Positions 35,047 to 44,304 are shown, numbered from the stretch's first letter. The stretch: 64,000 nt of DNA from Candidatus Omnitrophica bacterium UBA6210 (GCA_002421805.1 DISM01000001.1:7304-71303); one strand, 5' to 3'. Made by a program: numbers and translations. Notes: generated by a model not told the origin, from the letters alone.

Positions 35047-36450
35047 TCAACACACGCATTTCTTTTCCAGGATATTCTTGGTGCTGCCGGTCACCCTGAA
35101 AGGATATTTCCCGACCCAGCAGGAGACGCAGTATTTATGCGCCGGCATCTTGACGGCAGACAGCATGCCCTCCAGGCTCAAATACCCCAGGCTGTCGACC
35201 CCCAGGTAGTCACGGATCTCCTTGACCGAATAACGGTTGGCGATCAATTCGTCCGGCGAAGGAAAATCGATTCCGTAGAAACATGGAAAACGGTGCGGCG
35301 GACAGGAGATGCGCATATGCACCTCGCGCGCGCCTGCGGCCCTGAAATTCTTGACGCGGATACGCGATGTCGTGCCGCGCACGATGGAATCATCGACAAT
35401 GACCACTTTTTTTCCGGCGACAACCTCGCGCAGGATGTTGATCTTGACTTTGACACCGAGGTCGCGGATCTTCTGGTGCGGCTGGATGAATGTGCGCCCG
35501 ACGTAATGGTTCCTGATCGCCCCCCATTCCAAAGGGATCCCCGAGGCATGGCTGAAACCGAGAGCGGAGGACGTGCCGGAATCAGGAATAGGGATAACGT
35601 AGTCGGCATCGACCGGATGCTCCTTCGCCAAGGCCTCGCCGAGCTTCCGGCGCACCAGATGCACGGTCTCCCCGAAAATAATGGAATCGGGCCGGGCAAA
35701 ATAAATGTGTTCAAAAATACAGCAGGAGTTTCTGCGCGCCGGCGGCGCAAATCTCGTCGACGTCAAACCCTTGTCGGTGATAACGACGATCTCGCCGGGC
35801 TCCACCTCACGGACAAATTTCGCTTCGATCAGGTCGAAAGCGCATGTCTCGGAGGCCAGACACCAGCTCTCGCCTTTCCTGCCCAGGCACAGCGGCCGGA
35901 AACCCTCGGGATCCCGCACGCCGATCAGCTCCTTTTCCGTCAGGAACACCAGGGAATAGGCGCCCTTGATCTTCTTGAGGGCACTCTTGAGCTTGGTGAC
36001 GACGTTGCGCGAGGACGAACGGGCCATGAGATGAACGATGACCTCGCTGTCGCAGGTCGTCTGAAAGATCGACCCGGTCCGTTCCAGCTCTTTGCGTAAA
36101 GAAGAACTGTTGATCAGATTGCCGTTATGCGCCACGGCCAGAGAATTGCCCAGGTAATCCACGAATAACGGCTGGGCATTCTTGACAAGGCTGGAGCCGG
36201 TCGTGGAGTAGCGCACGTGGCCGATGCCCCTGTCGCCTTTCAAGAGACGCAGGTTCTCGTCGTTGAAGACGTCGGCCACGAGCCCCATGTCCTTATGGAT
36301 ATAGAGCTCCTTGTCATCGCTGGTCACGATCCCGCAGGACTCCTCCCCCCTATGCTGAAGGGCATAGAGCCCCAGGTAAATCAGATAGCTGGCGTCTGGC
36401 ACGCCGAAGACGCCGAAAAGACCGCAGTAATGTTTGGGATGATCATTCAT
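35047..36450 (-). CDS. purF: Amidophosphoribosyltransferase
   Basis: 467 aa. Short propeptide then the nucleophile (YCGLFGVFG, Cys9), glutaminase motifs (LQHRGEESCGIV, HNGNL), PRPP loop VVIVDDSIVRGTTS, and Cys residues near CPPHRFPCFYG and YCVSCWVGKYP that match the 4Fe-4S ligands of the Bacillus-type enzyme. The Fe-S form is oxygen sensitive, in line with an anaerobe. First committed step of purine synthesis. Twenty bp after purQ. Confidence 0.97.
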   Translation of the reverse strand: MNDHPKHYCGLFGVFGVPDASYLIYLGLYALQHRGEESCGIVTSDDKELYIHKDMGLVADVFNDENLRLLKGDRGIGHVRYSTTGSSLVKNAQPLFVDYLGNSLAVAHNGNLINSSSLRKELERTGSIFQTTCDSEVIVHLMARSSSRNVVTKLKSALKKIKGAYSLVFLTEKELIGVRDPEGFRPLCLGRKGESWCLASETCAFDLIEAKFVREVEPGEIVVITDKGLTSTRFAPPARRNSCCIFEHIYFARPDSIIFGETVHLVRRKLGEALAKEHPVDADYVIPIPDSGTSSALGFSHASGIPLEWGAIRNHYVGRTFIQPHQKIRDLGVKVKINILREVVAGKKVVIVDDSIVRGTTSRIRVKNFRAAGAREVHMRISCPPHRFPCFYGIDFPSPDELIANRYSVKEIRDYLGVDSLGYLSLEGMLSAVKMPAHKYCVSCWVGKYPFRVTGSTKNILEKKCVC

Positions 36451-36469
36451 AATTGCTCATGGCAGGCCG

Positions 36470-37243
36470 TCATTTAAAATAGTTGACCGCATTCAAAAAT
36501 ATTTGGAACCCGTCGCCGTGTCTCTGGGTACCCAGACGCGTCCATCGGGGGTGCTGCAGGCTGATGAGGTGTCTTTCCGGATGAGGCATGAGCCCGAAGA
36601 CGCGGCCTGTTTCGTCGCAGATTCCGGCGATGGCATCAATAGAACCGTTAGGATTGACGGGGGCGTCTCCCGTCCTGCCCTTGTCGTCGCAATAGCGGAA
36701 AACGACCTGCCTGTTCTCCCGGAGGCGCACCAGGACCTCTTCGCTCTTGGGGATGAATTTACCTTCACCGTGCGCGATCGGCAGATAGACGATCTCAGGA
36801 CAACCTTGCGTCCAGATGCATCGGCTCTCTTCGGCCTTCAGATGCACCCACCTGTCCTGGAAGACACCGCAATCATTGAGGGCGAGCGTCGCTTCCTGGG
36901 CCTGTGCCGCATGGCCCGGCAGCAGCCCGGCTTTAACCAAGACCTGAAAACCGTTGCAGATGCCGATGATCAGACGTTCCTCTTGGATGAACGCGCGCAG
37001 GTCGTCGAACAGCTTATATTTTAACTCGTTTGCCAGGATCTTGCCAGCAGATATGTCGTCACCGTAGGAAAAACCGCCGGAGATCGCCAGGATCTGAAAA
37101 TCGGCCAGGCGGCGTTCGCCGCGGGCCAGCTCGTTGATATGCACCGCTTGCGGGGCGGCGCCGGCGCTTTCAAAGGCAAAGGCCGTTTCCAGGTCGCAAT
37201 TCGTGCCTGCTGTCTTGAGGATCAAAACCCTGGGTTTTGCCAT
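36470..37243 (-). CDS. purQ: FGAM synthase glutaminase subunit PurQ
   Basis: 257 aa class I glutaminase. Catalytic Cys in IIGICNGFQVLVKAG, and His/Glu in LMPHPERH. SGGFSYGDDISAGKILANEL is diagnostic for PurQ rather than other amidotransferases. It supplies ammonia to PurL (37963-40878). Slightly longer than the usual 225-230. LOG gene lies between it and purL. Confidence 0.96.
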   Translation of the reverse strand: MAKPRVLILKTAGTNCDLETAFAFESAGAAPQAVHINELARGERRLADFQILAISGGFSYGDDISAGKILANELKYKLFDDLRAFIQEERLIIGICNGFQVLVKAGLLPGHAAQAQEATLALNDCGVFQDRWVHLKAEESRCIWTQGCPEIVYLPIAHGEGKFIPKSEEVLVRLRENRQVVFRYCDDKGRTGDAPVNPNGSIDAIAGICDETGRVFGLMPHPERHLISLQHPRWTRLGTQRHGDGFQIFLNAVNYFK

Positions 37244-37265
37244 GATATCGCCCCTGTTCAGCCTT

Positions 37266-37958
37266 CTACGGTCTGTGATAAAACTTGTTGATGATATGGA
37301 CCACGTCTTCGGGTTTGTTGACCAGCGAAAAAAGGCTCAGGTCGTTCTCACCGATGCACCCGCGGCGCAGCATCACAGCCATGATCCAATGCAGCAACCC
37401 CCGCCAGTAACGCCCCCCGACCAGAATGACGGGGAACTGCGGGATCCGTCCTGTCTGAATAAGGTTGACGGATTCAAACAGCTCATCCATGGTCCCATAC
37501 CCTCCGGGAAAGATGACAAACGCCTTGGCATAACGCACGAACATCACCTTGCGCACGAAGAAATAATGAAATTCCAGAAGCGTATTGACGTAAGGATTGG
37601 CTTTCTGTTCCGTCGGGATATAGATATTAAGGCCGATGGAGGCCGTGCCGGCGCGCGCGGCGCCTTTATTGGCGGCCTCCATGATGCTGGGGCCCCCGCC
37701 GGAAATGATCTCATAGCCCTCCTTGCCCAGGAGATACGCCGTCTTTTCCGCAAGCTTGTAGTATTCGTCCTTCGGCGTCAGCCTTGAAGAGCCGAAGATC
37801 GAAACGGCATTCCTGAACTTCGAAAGGGCGCGGAACCCGTGGTCAAACTCTTTGGCGATACGCCGCACCCGCGCACGGTCGCCTTCCTCAAACTCATCGA
37901 TGCGCATGTGGAAGTCAACCGGCCCTGTCTTCGGTTTATATTTTCCCGTTTTTTTCAT
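37266..37958 (-). CDS. LOG family protein (nucleotide 5'-monophosphate nucleosidase-like)
   Basis: 230 aa. Rossmann fold with VSIFGSSRLTP, ISGGGPSIMEAANKGA and the PGGYGTMDELFE motif of the LOG (former lysine decarboxylase-like) family. Members cleave the base from AMP-like nucleotides, releasing ribose 5-phosphate and activated cytokinins in plants; bacterial PpnN is a related regulator of purine pools. Its place between purL and purQ (4 bp after purL, 22 bp before purQ) suggests a role in purine turnover; that is inference. Confidence 0.88.
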   Translation of the reverse strand: MKKTGKYKPKTGPVDFHMRIDEFEEGDRARVRRIAKEFDHGFRALSKFRNAVSIFGSSRLTPKDEYYKLAEKTAYLLGKEGYEIISGGGPSIMEAANKGAARAGTASIGLNIYIPTEQKANPYVNTLLEFHYFFVRKVMFVRYAKAFVIFPGGYGTMDELFESVNLIQTGRIPQFPVILVGGRYWRGLLHWIMAVMLRRGCIGENDLSLFSLVNKPEDVVHIINKFYHRP

Positions 37959-37962
37959 AGGA

Positions 37963-40878
37963 TCAAACGGATCGCAGAGGTCCTTGCCAGGCCGCTTTTA
38001 AGGAAGCCACCGAAACCTCCACACACCCTTCTCCTTTCAGGCCGAAAATTTTTAAGACCGGATGTTCCGTGACACAGCCGGCCAGACGAAAAACGGAACT
38101 CTTGAGAGCGCGCTCAAATGCCCGACGGTGCTGGCGTTCGACTTCAACGACAAAACGCGAATGGGACTCTGAAAAAAGAACGAAGTCGTTGCGTTTTTCC
38201 CGGCCGCGCCAGGCGACATCGCTCAAGAAAAGATTTGCGCCCAGGCCGCCGGCCAGGCACATCTCCGCCAGGGCCACGCCCAGGCCGCCTTCGGAACAAT
38301 CATGGACGGAACGCACAAGGCCTTTAGCGCATGCCGCCGAAAGATTCCGCATGAACTTTCGAGCGCTGGAAAAGTTGATAACAGGCACCTGGCCGCCTCT
38401 GGCCTTGATCCGGTCGTAATAATGCGAGCCGCCCAGTTCCTGACGTGTCTCGCCGACGACATAGATCAGGTTTCCCGGCGCCTTGAGGTCCATGGTCACG
38501 CAACGGCTGACATCGCCGATGACGCCTATCGCCGAGATCAACAGGGTCCCGGGGATCGCGATGGTCCTCTTGCCATGCGTGAATTCATTATAAAAGCTGT
38601 CCTTGCCGGAGATGAACGGAACGCCGAAAGCCCTGGCCGCGTCATAACAACCGTAGGCGGCACGCACGAGGGCACCCAGGCGGTCCGGCTTATCGGGATT
38701 GCCCCAACAAAAATTGTCCAGGATCGCCACTTCGTCGAGGGGGCATCCCACGGCCACCAGTTGCCGCAAGGCCTCGTCGATGCATCCGGCAGCCATCCAG
38801 TAAGGGTCCAGGTCGCCGTACCTGAAATTAATGCCGTTGGAAACGGCAAACCCCCGCAAGGAATCAAAGCGCGGCTTGACGACACAGGCATCCGACGGCC
38901 CGTCGTTGGCGACACCGACCAAAGGCTTGATGATCGTTGCGCCCTGCACCTCATGGTCATACTGACGAATGACCCATTCCTTGGAGGCGATGTTGGGCAT
39001 GGCCAAGAGCCCCAGCAGATCCTGCGTCAAATCTTTTTTGGGGCGGCGCGCCTTCTCTTTGATCCGTGGCGCCTTCCAGGAGGCGCGCTTGGTCGTGCGC
39101 GGCAGGCCGTCATGCAGAAAAGCCATATCCAGATCGCAAACCTTGTGCCCGTCGTAAAAAAGCTCGAGCCTGCCTGAATCCGTGAATTCGCCGATGACGG
39201 TCGCCTCCACGTCCTGACGGCGGAAAAGATCGATCAGCCTGTCGACCTTGTCTTTGGCGACAGACAAAACCATCCGTTCCTGGGCCTCGGAGATCCATAT
39301 CTCGGTGTAGCTCAACCCGTGATACTTCAACGGCACTTTTTCCAGCGTGACGCGCGCCCCGCAATCCACGCCCATCTCTCCGACGGCGCTCGACAAACCG
39401 CCGGCGCCGCAATCCGTGACCGCCTCATAAAGCCCTTCGTCGCGGGCCGCGAGAAGAACGTCGAGCATCTTCTTTTCGGTGATCGCATTGCCGATCTGGA
39501 CAGCTCCGGAAGAGAGGCTTTCGGACTCATGCGTAAGTTCGCCCGAAGAGAATGTCGCGCCGTGGATGCCGTCCCGGCCGGTCCGCCCGCCCACGACAAC
39601 GATCGCCTCGCCGGCGGAAACCTTCTTGAAAGATTTGTCTTTGGGCAGGATGCCGACGGTCCCGCAGTACACCAAGGGATTGCCTACAAAACGCTCGTCA
39701 AAAAGGACCGCGCCGTTGGCCGTCGGAATGCCCATCCTGTTGCCGTAATCCCTGACGCCGTTGACCACGCCCTTCATGACGCGGCGAGGGGCCAGCGCCC
39801 CGTGAGGAAGCTTTTGGGCCGGATAATCCAGGGGACCGAAACAAAAGACGTCGGTGTTAAGGATCGGCTTGGCCCCCATGCCCGTGCCGAGGGGATCACG
39901 GATGACGCCGCCGATGCCGGTATTGGCACCTCCGTAAGGCTCCAGGGCCGAGGGATGATTATGCGTCTCGACCTTAAAGCAAAGGTTGAATTTGTCGTCG
40001 AAACGGATGATGCCGGAGTTATCCTTGAAGACAGAAACGCAGTAACGCTTCTTGAGCTGGCGCGTCGCCTTCATGATCGTTTCCTTCAGAAGGTTCGGGA
40101 TGACGCGGCTGCCGATTTTCTTCGCCGTCCGGGAGGCGCTCAGGTTCTCGCGATAATCGATGCGGCCGCGGAACGTCTTGTGGACGCAATGTTCCGACCA
40201 GGTCTGTGCCAGGGTCTCGAGCTCGCAGTCCGTGGGATCGCGTTTGAGGAAACGAAAATGCCCTTGGATCGCGCGCATCTCGTCGGTATTCAGATAAAGC
40301 TGGCCCGTGCGGCTCAAACGGTCGAGTTCCCGACCGGAAAGCTCCAGGAGATCAACGGTCTTGAGGGAAAACGCATAATCGGGAATGCTCGAAAAATCGC
40401 GAAGGCTATGCTGGTCTTCCGGCAGGACGGACTGGATCAATTTGTTGTAGAGGAGTTTTTCGGCGACCGCCATAAGGTCCTGGCGGCCGAGCGTCCCCTT
40501 AAAAAAATACCTCTTGGCCGTGCGGACGGCAGTGACGCTCGAGATCCCCATGTCGCGGATACCCCTGAGCGTGGACTCTTCCACGGGTTCCATCACCCCT
40601 GGATTATAAATGATCTGTAAAGGCGTGTATCCCGTTGGGGTCAAAGGGACCTGGTCCTGCGCATAGAGCTCGAAATCCTCGATGACCTGGTCGGCCAGGA
40701 GTTCTGCGGCAATGCGCCGGGCTTCCGGTTCTGTCGGCGAGCCAATGAGAAAATAGATCTGATGGAGACGGACGTCCGTGACGCCCTGATACCCCAGGTG
40801 GGCTATATCTGCCAGAAGGCCTTCACAAAAACCGCTGAAGACCCCCTCTTTTTCTTTGATGTCGACGCGCCAGTACAT
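37963..40878 (-). CDS. purL: FGAM synthase with fused N-terminal PurS-like pair
   Basis: 971 aa, longer than the 730-750 aa of PurL that uses separate PurS, shorter than the 1300-aa enzymes with built-in glutaminase. Residues 1-75 and about 105-175 are two PurS-like repeats (IYNPGVMEPVEESTLRGI is the second). The rest is PurL with AEKLLYNK..., ETHNHPSALEPYGGANTGIGG, GGRTGRDGIHGATFSS and the second AIRS half (FISGKDSFYNEF). PurQ is separate. It starts the purine operon with promoter 40918-40946. Confidence 0.96.
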   Translation of the reverse strand: MYWRVDIKEKEGVFSGFCEGLLADIAHLGYQGVTDVRLHQIYFLIGSPTEPEARRIAAELLADQVIEDFELYAQDQVPLTPTGYTPLQIIYNPGVMEPVEESTLRGIRDMGISSVTAVRTAKRYFFKGTLGRQDLMAVAEKLLYNKLIQSVLPEDQHSLRDFSSIPDYAFSLKTVDLLELSGRELDRLSRTGQLYLNTDEMRAIQGHFRFLKRDPTDCELETLAQTWSEHCVHKTFRGRIDYRENLSASRTAKKIGSRVIPNLLKETIMKATRQLKKRYCVSVFKDNSGIIRFDDKFNLCFKVETHNHPSALEPYGGANTGIGGVIRDPLGTGMGAKPILNTDVFCFGPLDYPAQKLPHGALAPRRVMKGVVNGVRDYGNRMGIPTANGAVLFDERFVGNPLVYCGTVGILPKDKSFKKVSAGEAIVVVGGRTGRDGIHGATFSSGELTHESESLSSGAVQIGNAITEKKMLDVLLAARDEGLYEAVTDCGAGGLSSAVGEMGVDCGARVTLEKVPLKYHGLSYTEIWISEAQERMVLSVAKDKVDRLIDLFRRQDVEATVIGEFTDSGRLELFYDGHKVCDLDMAFLHDGLPRTTKRASWKAPRIKEKARRPKKDLTQDLLGLLAMPNIASKEWVIRQYDHEVQGATIIKPLVGVANDGPSDACVVKPRFDSLRGFAVSNGINFRYGDLDPYWMAAGCIDEALRQLVAVGCPLDEVAILDNFCWGNPDKPDRLGALVRAAYGCYDAARAFGVPFISGKDSFYNEFTHGKRTIAIPGTLLISAIGVIGDVSRCVTMDLKAPGNLIYVVGETRQELGGSHYYDRIKARGGQVPVINFSSARKFMRNLSAACAKGLVRSVHDCSEGGLGVALAEMCLAGGLGANLFLSDVAWRGREKRNDFVLFSESHSRFVVEVERQHRRAFERALKSSVFRLAGCVTEHPVLKIFGLKGEGCVEVSVASLKAAWQGPLRSV

Positions 40879-40917
40879 TGTGGAAGGACCCTTTTGTGCG
40901 AGAAAAATGGAAGTCTT

Positions 40918-40946
40918 AATATAGCAGAAAAAACAACAAAAATCAA
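40918..40946 (-). promoter_or_regulatory. Promoter of purL operon
   Basis: On the minus strand TTGATT (40946-40941), 17 nt, TATATT (40923-40918). The start would be near 40911, giving a leader of about 33 nt. The 209-bp gap to purB also holds small hairpins (GCGGTT/AACCGC at 40958-40976 and GCCGGC/GCCGGC at 41010-41034); no known riboswitch was recognised. Confidence 0.65.
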
Positions 40947-41087
40947 CCTGGGCACAGGCGGTTGCATAAAAACCGCAGCCCTGTTTCTTTTCAGGTTCTT
41001 GGTGTGAAATGCCGGCTAAAAACCGCGGCCGGCGCGTGCAGGAATGGGTCGAAGAACAACGTCAAAAACGACAGACCGCCTGTACCG

Positions 41088-42380
41088 TCACAAACCCAGA
41101 TTCTTGAAGATCTTGTTGATATGCCGCAGGTAATATCTGATATCAAAACACGCCTCGATCTCGCCGGTGCTCAGGTGGCGCTTGACCTTCGGATCGTTCA
41201 GAAGGACATTCTTAAAATCACGATTCAGCGAACGCGAAGCAAAGGCGTTCTTCTGGACGATATCGTAAGCCAGCGGCCGGCTCAAACCTTTTTTCATCAG
41301 CGCCAGAAGCACGCACTGGGAATAGATAAGGCCGTTGGTCCGCCCCAGATTCATCAGCATGTTCTTGGGATACACCTCAAGCCCCTCGGCAACTTCGATA
41401 AAAAGGTTGATGACATAATCCAGGGCGATCGTCGAATCCGGCAGGACCACGCGCTCCACCGACGAATGGCTAATGTCCCGCTCATGCCAAAGGCTAATGT
41501 TCTCAAGGCCGGCCATGGCATTGGCGCGCAAGAGGCGGCTTAACCCGCAGATCCGCTCGCAGATGACGGGATTGCGCTTGTGCGGCATGGCCGAAGACCC
41601 CTTCTGGTGTTTGCCGAAAGGCTCTTCGGCTTCCTGGACCTCGGTGCGGCTCAAGTGCCGGATCTCCGTCGCAAACTTCTCCAATGAGGACCCTGTCATC
41701 GCTATGCTTACAAGACAGGCGGCGTGCCGGTCGCGTGGGACGACCTGCGTGGAACCATAGGAAACCCCCAGGCCCAGTTTGGAACAGACGTATTCCTCGA
41801 CCTCGGGTTCGATATTGGAATAGGTGCCGATAGTCCCGGAAAGTTTCCCGACGGCAATGCCGTGCTGCGTGGCCCGCAAACGCTCGAGATTCCTCTTCAT
41901 CTCATCGTGCCAAAGGGCGATCTTGAGGCCGAAGGTCGTCGGCTCGGCATGCACCCCGTGCGTCCGGCCGATGCAGGGGGTCTCTTTATATTTTTTGGCG
42001 GTCTTCGCCAGGATTGGCAGCAATCTCTCTACGTCTTCAATGAGGATGTCAAAGGCATCCCGCATCTGCAGGGCCAGGGTCGTATCCAACACATCATTGG
42101 ATGTCAACCCCATATGGATGTATTTGGCGTCCGCCCCGAGGCTGTCGGAAAGATTGTTGACGAAGGCGACGACATCGTGCTTGGTCTTCTCTTCGATCTC
42201 CTTGATCTTCTGAATATCGATCTTAGCCCTGGATTTGATGGACACAAGCGATTTCTTGGGGATGCGCCCCAGCTTCTGCCAGGCTTCGCACACACAAAGC
42301 TCAACAGCCAGCATCGCGTCGAATTTGTGTTCTTCGCTCCACACCTTCGCCATCTTCGGCAGGCAATAACGCTCGATCAT
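41088..42380 (-). CDS. purB: Adenylosuccinate lyase
   Basis: 430 aa. KHDVVAFVNNLSD, IHMGLTSNDVLDT, and the fumarase/aspartase signature GSSAMPHKRNP are present. Catalyses two steps of purine synthesis, SAICAR to AICAR and adenylosuccinate to AMP. AICAR is the precursor of ZTP, thought to be sensed upstream of gcvT in this window. Its own promoter is at 42486-42514, and GAGGTGAC lies upstream of the ATG; the TTTTGCCTATAAC box lies in the leader. Confidence 0.97.
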   Translation of the reverse strand: MIERYCLPKMAKVWSEEHKFDAMLAVELCVCEAWQKLGRIPKKSLVSIKSRAKIDIQKIKEIEEKTKHDVVAFVNNLSDSLGADAKYIHMGLTSNDVLDTTLALQMRDAFDILIEDVERLLPILAKTAKKYKETPCIGRTHGVHAEPTTFGLKIALWHDEMKRNLERLRATQHGIAVGKLSGTIGTYSNIEPEVEEYVCSKLGLGVSYGSTQVVPRDRHAACLVSIAMTGSSLEKFATEIRHLSRTEVQEAEEPFGKHQKGSSAMPHKRNPVICERICGLSRLLRANAMAGLENISLWHERDISHSSVERVVLPDSTIALDYVINLFIEVAEGLEVYPKNMLMNLGRTNGLIYSQCVLLALMKKGLSRPLAYDIVQKNAFASRSLNRDFKNVLLNDPKVKRHLSTGEIEACFDIRYYLRHINKIFKNLGL

Positions 42381-42393
42381 GTGTCACCTCTTC

Positions 42394-42412
42394 ATTTTGC
42401 CTATAACTAGGT
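42394..42412. repeat. TTTTGCCTATAAC box, copy 3
   Basis: TTTTGCCTATAACTAGGTAT in the purB leader, read ACCTAGTTATAGGCAAAATG on the coding strand, 14 nt from the start codon. Same orientation relative to the gene as copies at 9040, 28379 and 43256. Confidence 0.65.
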
Positions 42413-42485
42413 ATCTTCCCCCTAGAAAATAAAATCCCTCTAACGGCGCTTACCCGGTTAGAAATGATTATTTCTGACGGGGCTT

Positions 42486-42514
42486 ACTATACCAAAGTTC
42501 AAGACAAGAGTCAA
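42486..42514 (-). promoter_or_regulatory. Promoter of purB
   Basis: On the minus strand TTGACT (42514-42509), 17 nt, TATAGT (42491-42486). The leader of about 100 nt contains an AGAAAT/ATTTCT hairpin and the TTTTGCCTATAAC box. Confidence 0.75.
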
Positions 42515-42548
42515 TCCTGTTGGAAATCTTAATTTCTGGCAAAACCGC

Positions 42549-42581
42549 AAAAAAAGGCAGATGCCGTTGAGGGTATCTGCC
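42549..42581 (-). terminator. Intrinsic terminator after the small membrane protein genes
   Basis: GGCAGAT and ATCTGCC arms (42556-42562, 42575-42581) with a 12-nt loop, followed on the minus strand by seven T residues. Confidence 0.85.
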
Positions 42582-42621
42582 ATGAATAAAATCATAACTA
42601 CTTGAAGAATAATATCTTATA

Positions 42622-42951
42622 TCATTTTATGATCTTATGGGGAACGTCAATCACTTCACCCTCATCTTCCGGTTTTTTCCGGGCGCTTCCCGATGCAAAG
42701 AACCAGGACAAAAAAGCAGGTAAAGCGATCAGAAAAAGGAAGAAGAGAAAGCGGCCGATCAAAGGAAAAACAAGGAAAAGGAACAGAAAACCGAAGAGCG
42801 CTCCCTGGGCGAACGCCATGCGCACCACAAGCGCCACAAGAAAAAAGCCACCGGCCAGGAGCGCCAAAGCTCCCAGCATGATAAAAAAAGCCACCACCTT
42901 CTGCGTCCAGCCGGAAAGCTGAAAACGCTGTGAATGGAAATAGATGTTCAT
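42622..42951 (-). CDS. Small membrane protein, unknown
   Basis: 109 aa, not recognised. Two to three hydrophobic stretches (VVAFFIMLGALALLAGGFFLV; GFLFLFLVFPLIGRFLF with FFLFLIALPAFLSWFFA) and a short charged tail. It follows another small membrane protein by 12 bp and is followed by an intrinsic terminator, so the two form a small transcription unit. Confidence 0.6.
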   Translation of the reverse strand: MNIYFHSQRFQLSGWTQKVVAFFIMLGALALLAGGFFLVALVVRMAFAQGALFGFLFLFLVFPLIGRFLFFLFLIALPAFLSWFFASGSARKKPEDEGEVIDVPHKIIK

Positions 42952-42963
42952 GACTGCGCGGGC

Positions 42964-43230
42964 TTAGAAGAGAAGCAGGCTAGACAACAACAGAAGAAAA
43001 GAGATCGCCAGGAGGATGAAACCGAAGATGCGCGGCCGGCGCAAAAGCGCTTCAGTCAGGTCTTTGCGCTCATTCAGCATCTTTTCCACGTGCTCCAGGG
43101 AAAAAGACTTGTCTAATCCTTTTTCGATTTTACGGATTGCGCGCGGCGCGAGGATCACGCCTACGGCGACCGCCAAACCGACGACTCCCGCCACCAGACT
43201 AATGACACGGAAGATATCCAGCTCTGCCAT
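42964..43230 (-). CDS. Small membrane protein, unknown
   Basis: 88 aa, not recognised. An N-terminal membrane helix (LVAGVVGLAVAVGVILAP), a charged central helix (KIEKGLDKSFSLEHVEKMLN) and a C-terminal membrane helix (FGFILLAISFLLLLSSLLLF). The ATG at 43230 has GGAGGGGG upstream; an ATG 12 nt earlier overlaps that site. The TTTTGCCTAAAAC box lies about 25 nt upstream. Confidence 0.6.
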   Translation of the reverse strand: MAELDIFRVISLVAGVVGLAVAVGVILAPRAIRKIEKGLDKSFSLEHVEKMLNERKDLTEALLRRPRIFGFILLAISFLLLLSSLLLF

Positions 43231-43255
43231 AGCCCCCTCCATTTGACTTTGCCTT

Positions 43256-43285
43256 GATTTTGCCTAAAACAGGGTAACTTTTCTT
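43256..43285. repeat. TTTTGCCTATAAC box, copy 4
   Basis: TTTTGCCTAAAACAGGGTAA followed by CTTTTCTTAC, close to the 9.04-kb copy (GGGTAATCCTTCCTTAC). It lies upstream of the small membrane protein gene, in the same relative orientation as the other three. Confidence 0.6.
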
Positions 43286-43352
43286 ACGATGTTATTTTAT
43301 CACGATGTTCGCATCATGCAAAGGAAAGCCTTGCAGGTCCCTCGGCCCTTCT

Positions 43353-43868
43353 TCACAGCCAGCCGCAAAAGGCCAGCGCGCAGATCGTCTTGGCGTCCCG
43401 GATCCTGCCGCTGCGCCAGAGCCGCCCTATCCCGCGCCTGGTAAAAATTTTTGCGTCGATGACCTCATCGCGGTCTTTGGCCCTGCGGGAAACCCTAAGC
43501 CCTTCAGCTTTATAAATGGATATCTCTTCCGTCGCATAACCGGGAACGGGATATATCCTTCCCAACAAGGAAACCCTGGATGCGGCATATCCTGCCTCCT
43601 CCTGGATCTCCCGGCGCGCGCAATCCAGGAGTGATTCACGGCCCTCCTTGGTTCCGGCAGGAAACTCATAAAGCCAGGCATTGACGGCGGGCCGAAACTG
43701 CCTCAAAAGGATCACGCGATCCCGGTCCAGGAAGGGAACGATCAGGGCCGCGCCGGGATGCTCGATCACTTCGATGCGTGCTGTGCGGCCGCCCGGCAAC
43801 CGTCTCCGGCGCCGGACAAGGTCGAATACGCCGCCCCGGTAGATCAGGGCCTTTTTGTTTTTTTTCAT
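43353..43868 (-). CDS. Nudix hydrolase, ADP-ribose pyrophosphatase-like
   Basis: 171 aa. Nudix box EFPAGTKEGRESLLDCARRE then IQEEAGY, preceded by VILLRQFRPAVNAWLYEFPAG, the ADP-ribose pyrophosphatase pattern. Hydrolyses ADP-ribose to AMP and ribose 5-phosphate. Last gene of the thyX operon; its ATG overlaps the transporter stop by 4 bp. A second Nudix gene lies at 25112-25927. Confidence 0.88.
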   Translation of the reverse strand: MKKNKKALIYRGGVFDLVRRRRRLPGGRTARIEVIEHPGAALIVPFLDRDRVILLRQFRPAVNAWLYEFPAGTKEGRESLLDCARREIQEEAGYAASRVSLLGRIYPVPGYATEEISIYKAEGLRVSRRAKDRDEVIDAKIFTRRGIGRLWRSGRIRDAKTICALAFCGWL

Positions 43869-44284
43869 CGCAATAAAAACACTCCCAAAAGGATGAAACC
43901 GATCCCGAATATTTTCGATGCCGTCAACGTCTCTCCCAGGATAAGGATCCCCAGAATAAAAGCGATCAAGGGATAGGCCCCGGCGATGGGGGTCACACGG
44001 GACACATCGCCGTCTTTAAGCGCGTTATAAAACAGCAACTGCCCGATAAAATTAGCGGTAAAACCGCCAAAGACGATCAGACCGATGTTACGTAAAGGAG
44101 TATGCGCCAGCTCGGACAAGATCTGCGGCCGCGCGACCAGAAGAACGATCGCCCCCGATGAAACGGCCAGACACCGGACAAAGATCCCCGCTGCAGGCGT
44201 CAGCCGCGATAGCCCCATCTTTTCAAACACCGGTACCAGACCCCAGACGAGAGCCGTCATTAAAGCAAAATAGTATGACCGCAT
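43865..44284 (-). CDS. Single-domain EamA/DMT transporter
   Basis: 139 aa, four to five hydrophobic segments, the size of one EamA repeat (ALMTALVWGLVPVFEKMGLS at the N-terminus, PIAGAYPLIAFILGILILGE near the C-terminus). It presumably acts as a dimer, equivalent to two-domain drug/metabolite transporters. AAGGAG lies 5 nt upstream of the ATG at 44284; longer readings start inside the cupin gene. Substrate unknown. Confidence 0.85.
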   Translation of the reverse strand: MRSYYFALMTALVWGLVPVFEKMGLSRLTPAAGIFVRCLAVSSGAIVLLVARPQILSELAHTPLRNIGLIVFGGFTANFIGQLLFYNALKDGDVSRVTPIAGAYPLIAFILGILILGETLTASKIFGIGFILLGVFLLR

Positions 44285-44304
44285 AAAGCTCCTTATGGAT
44301 AAGT

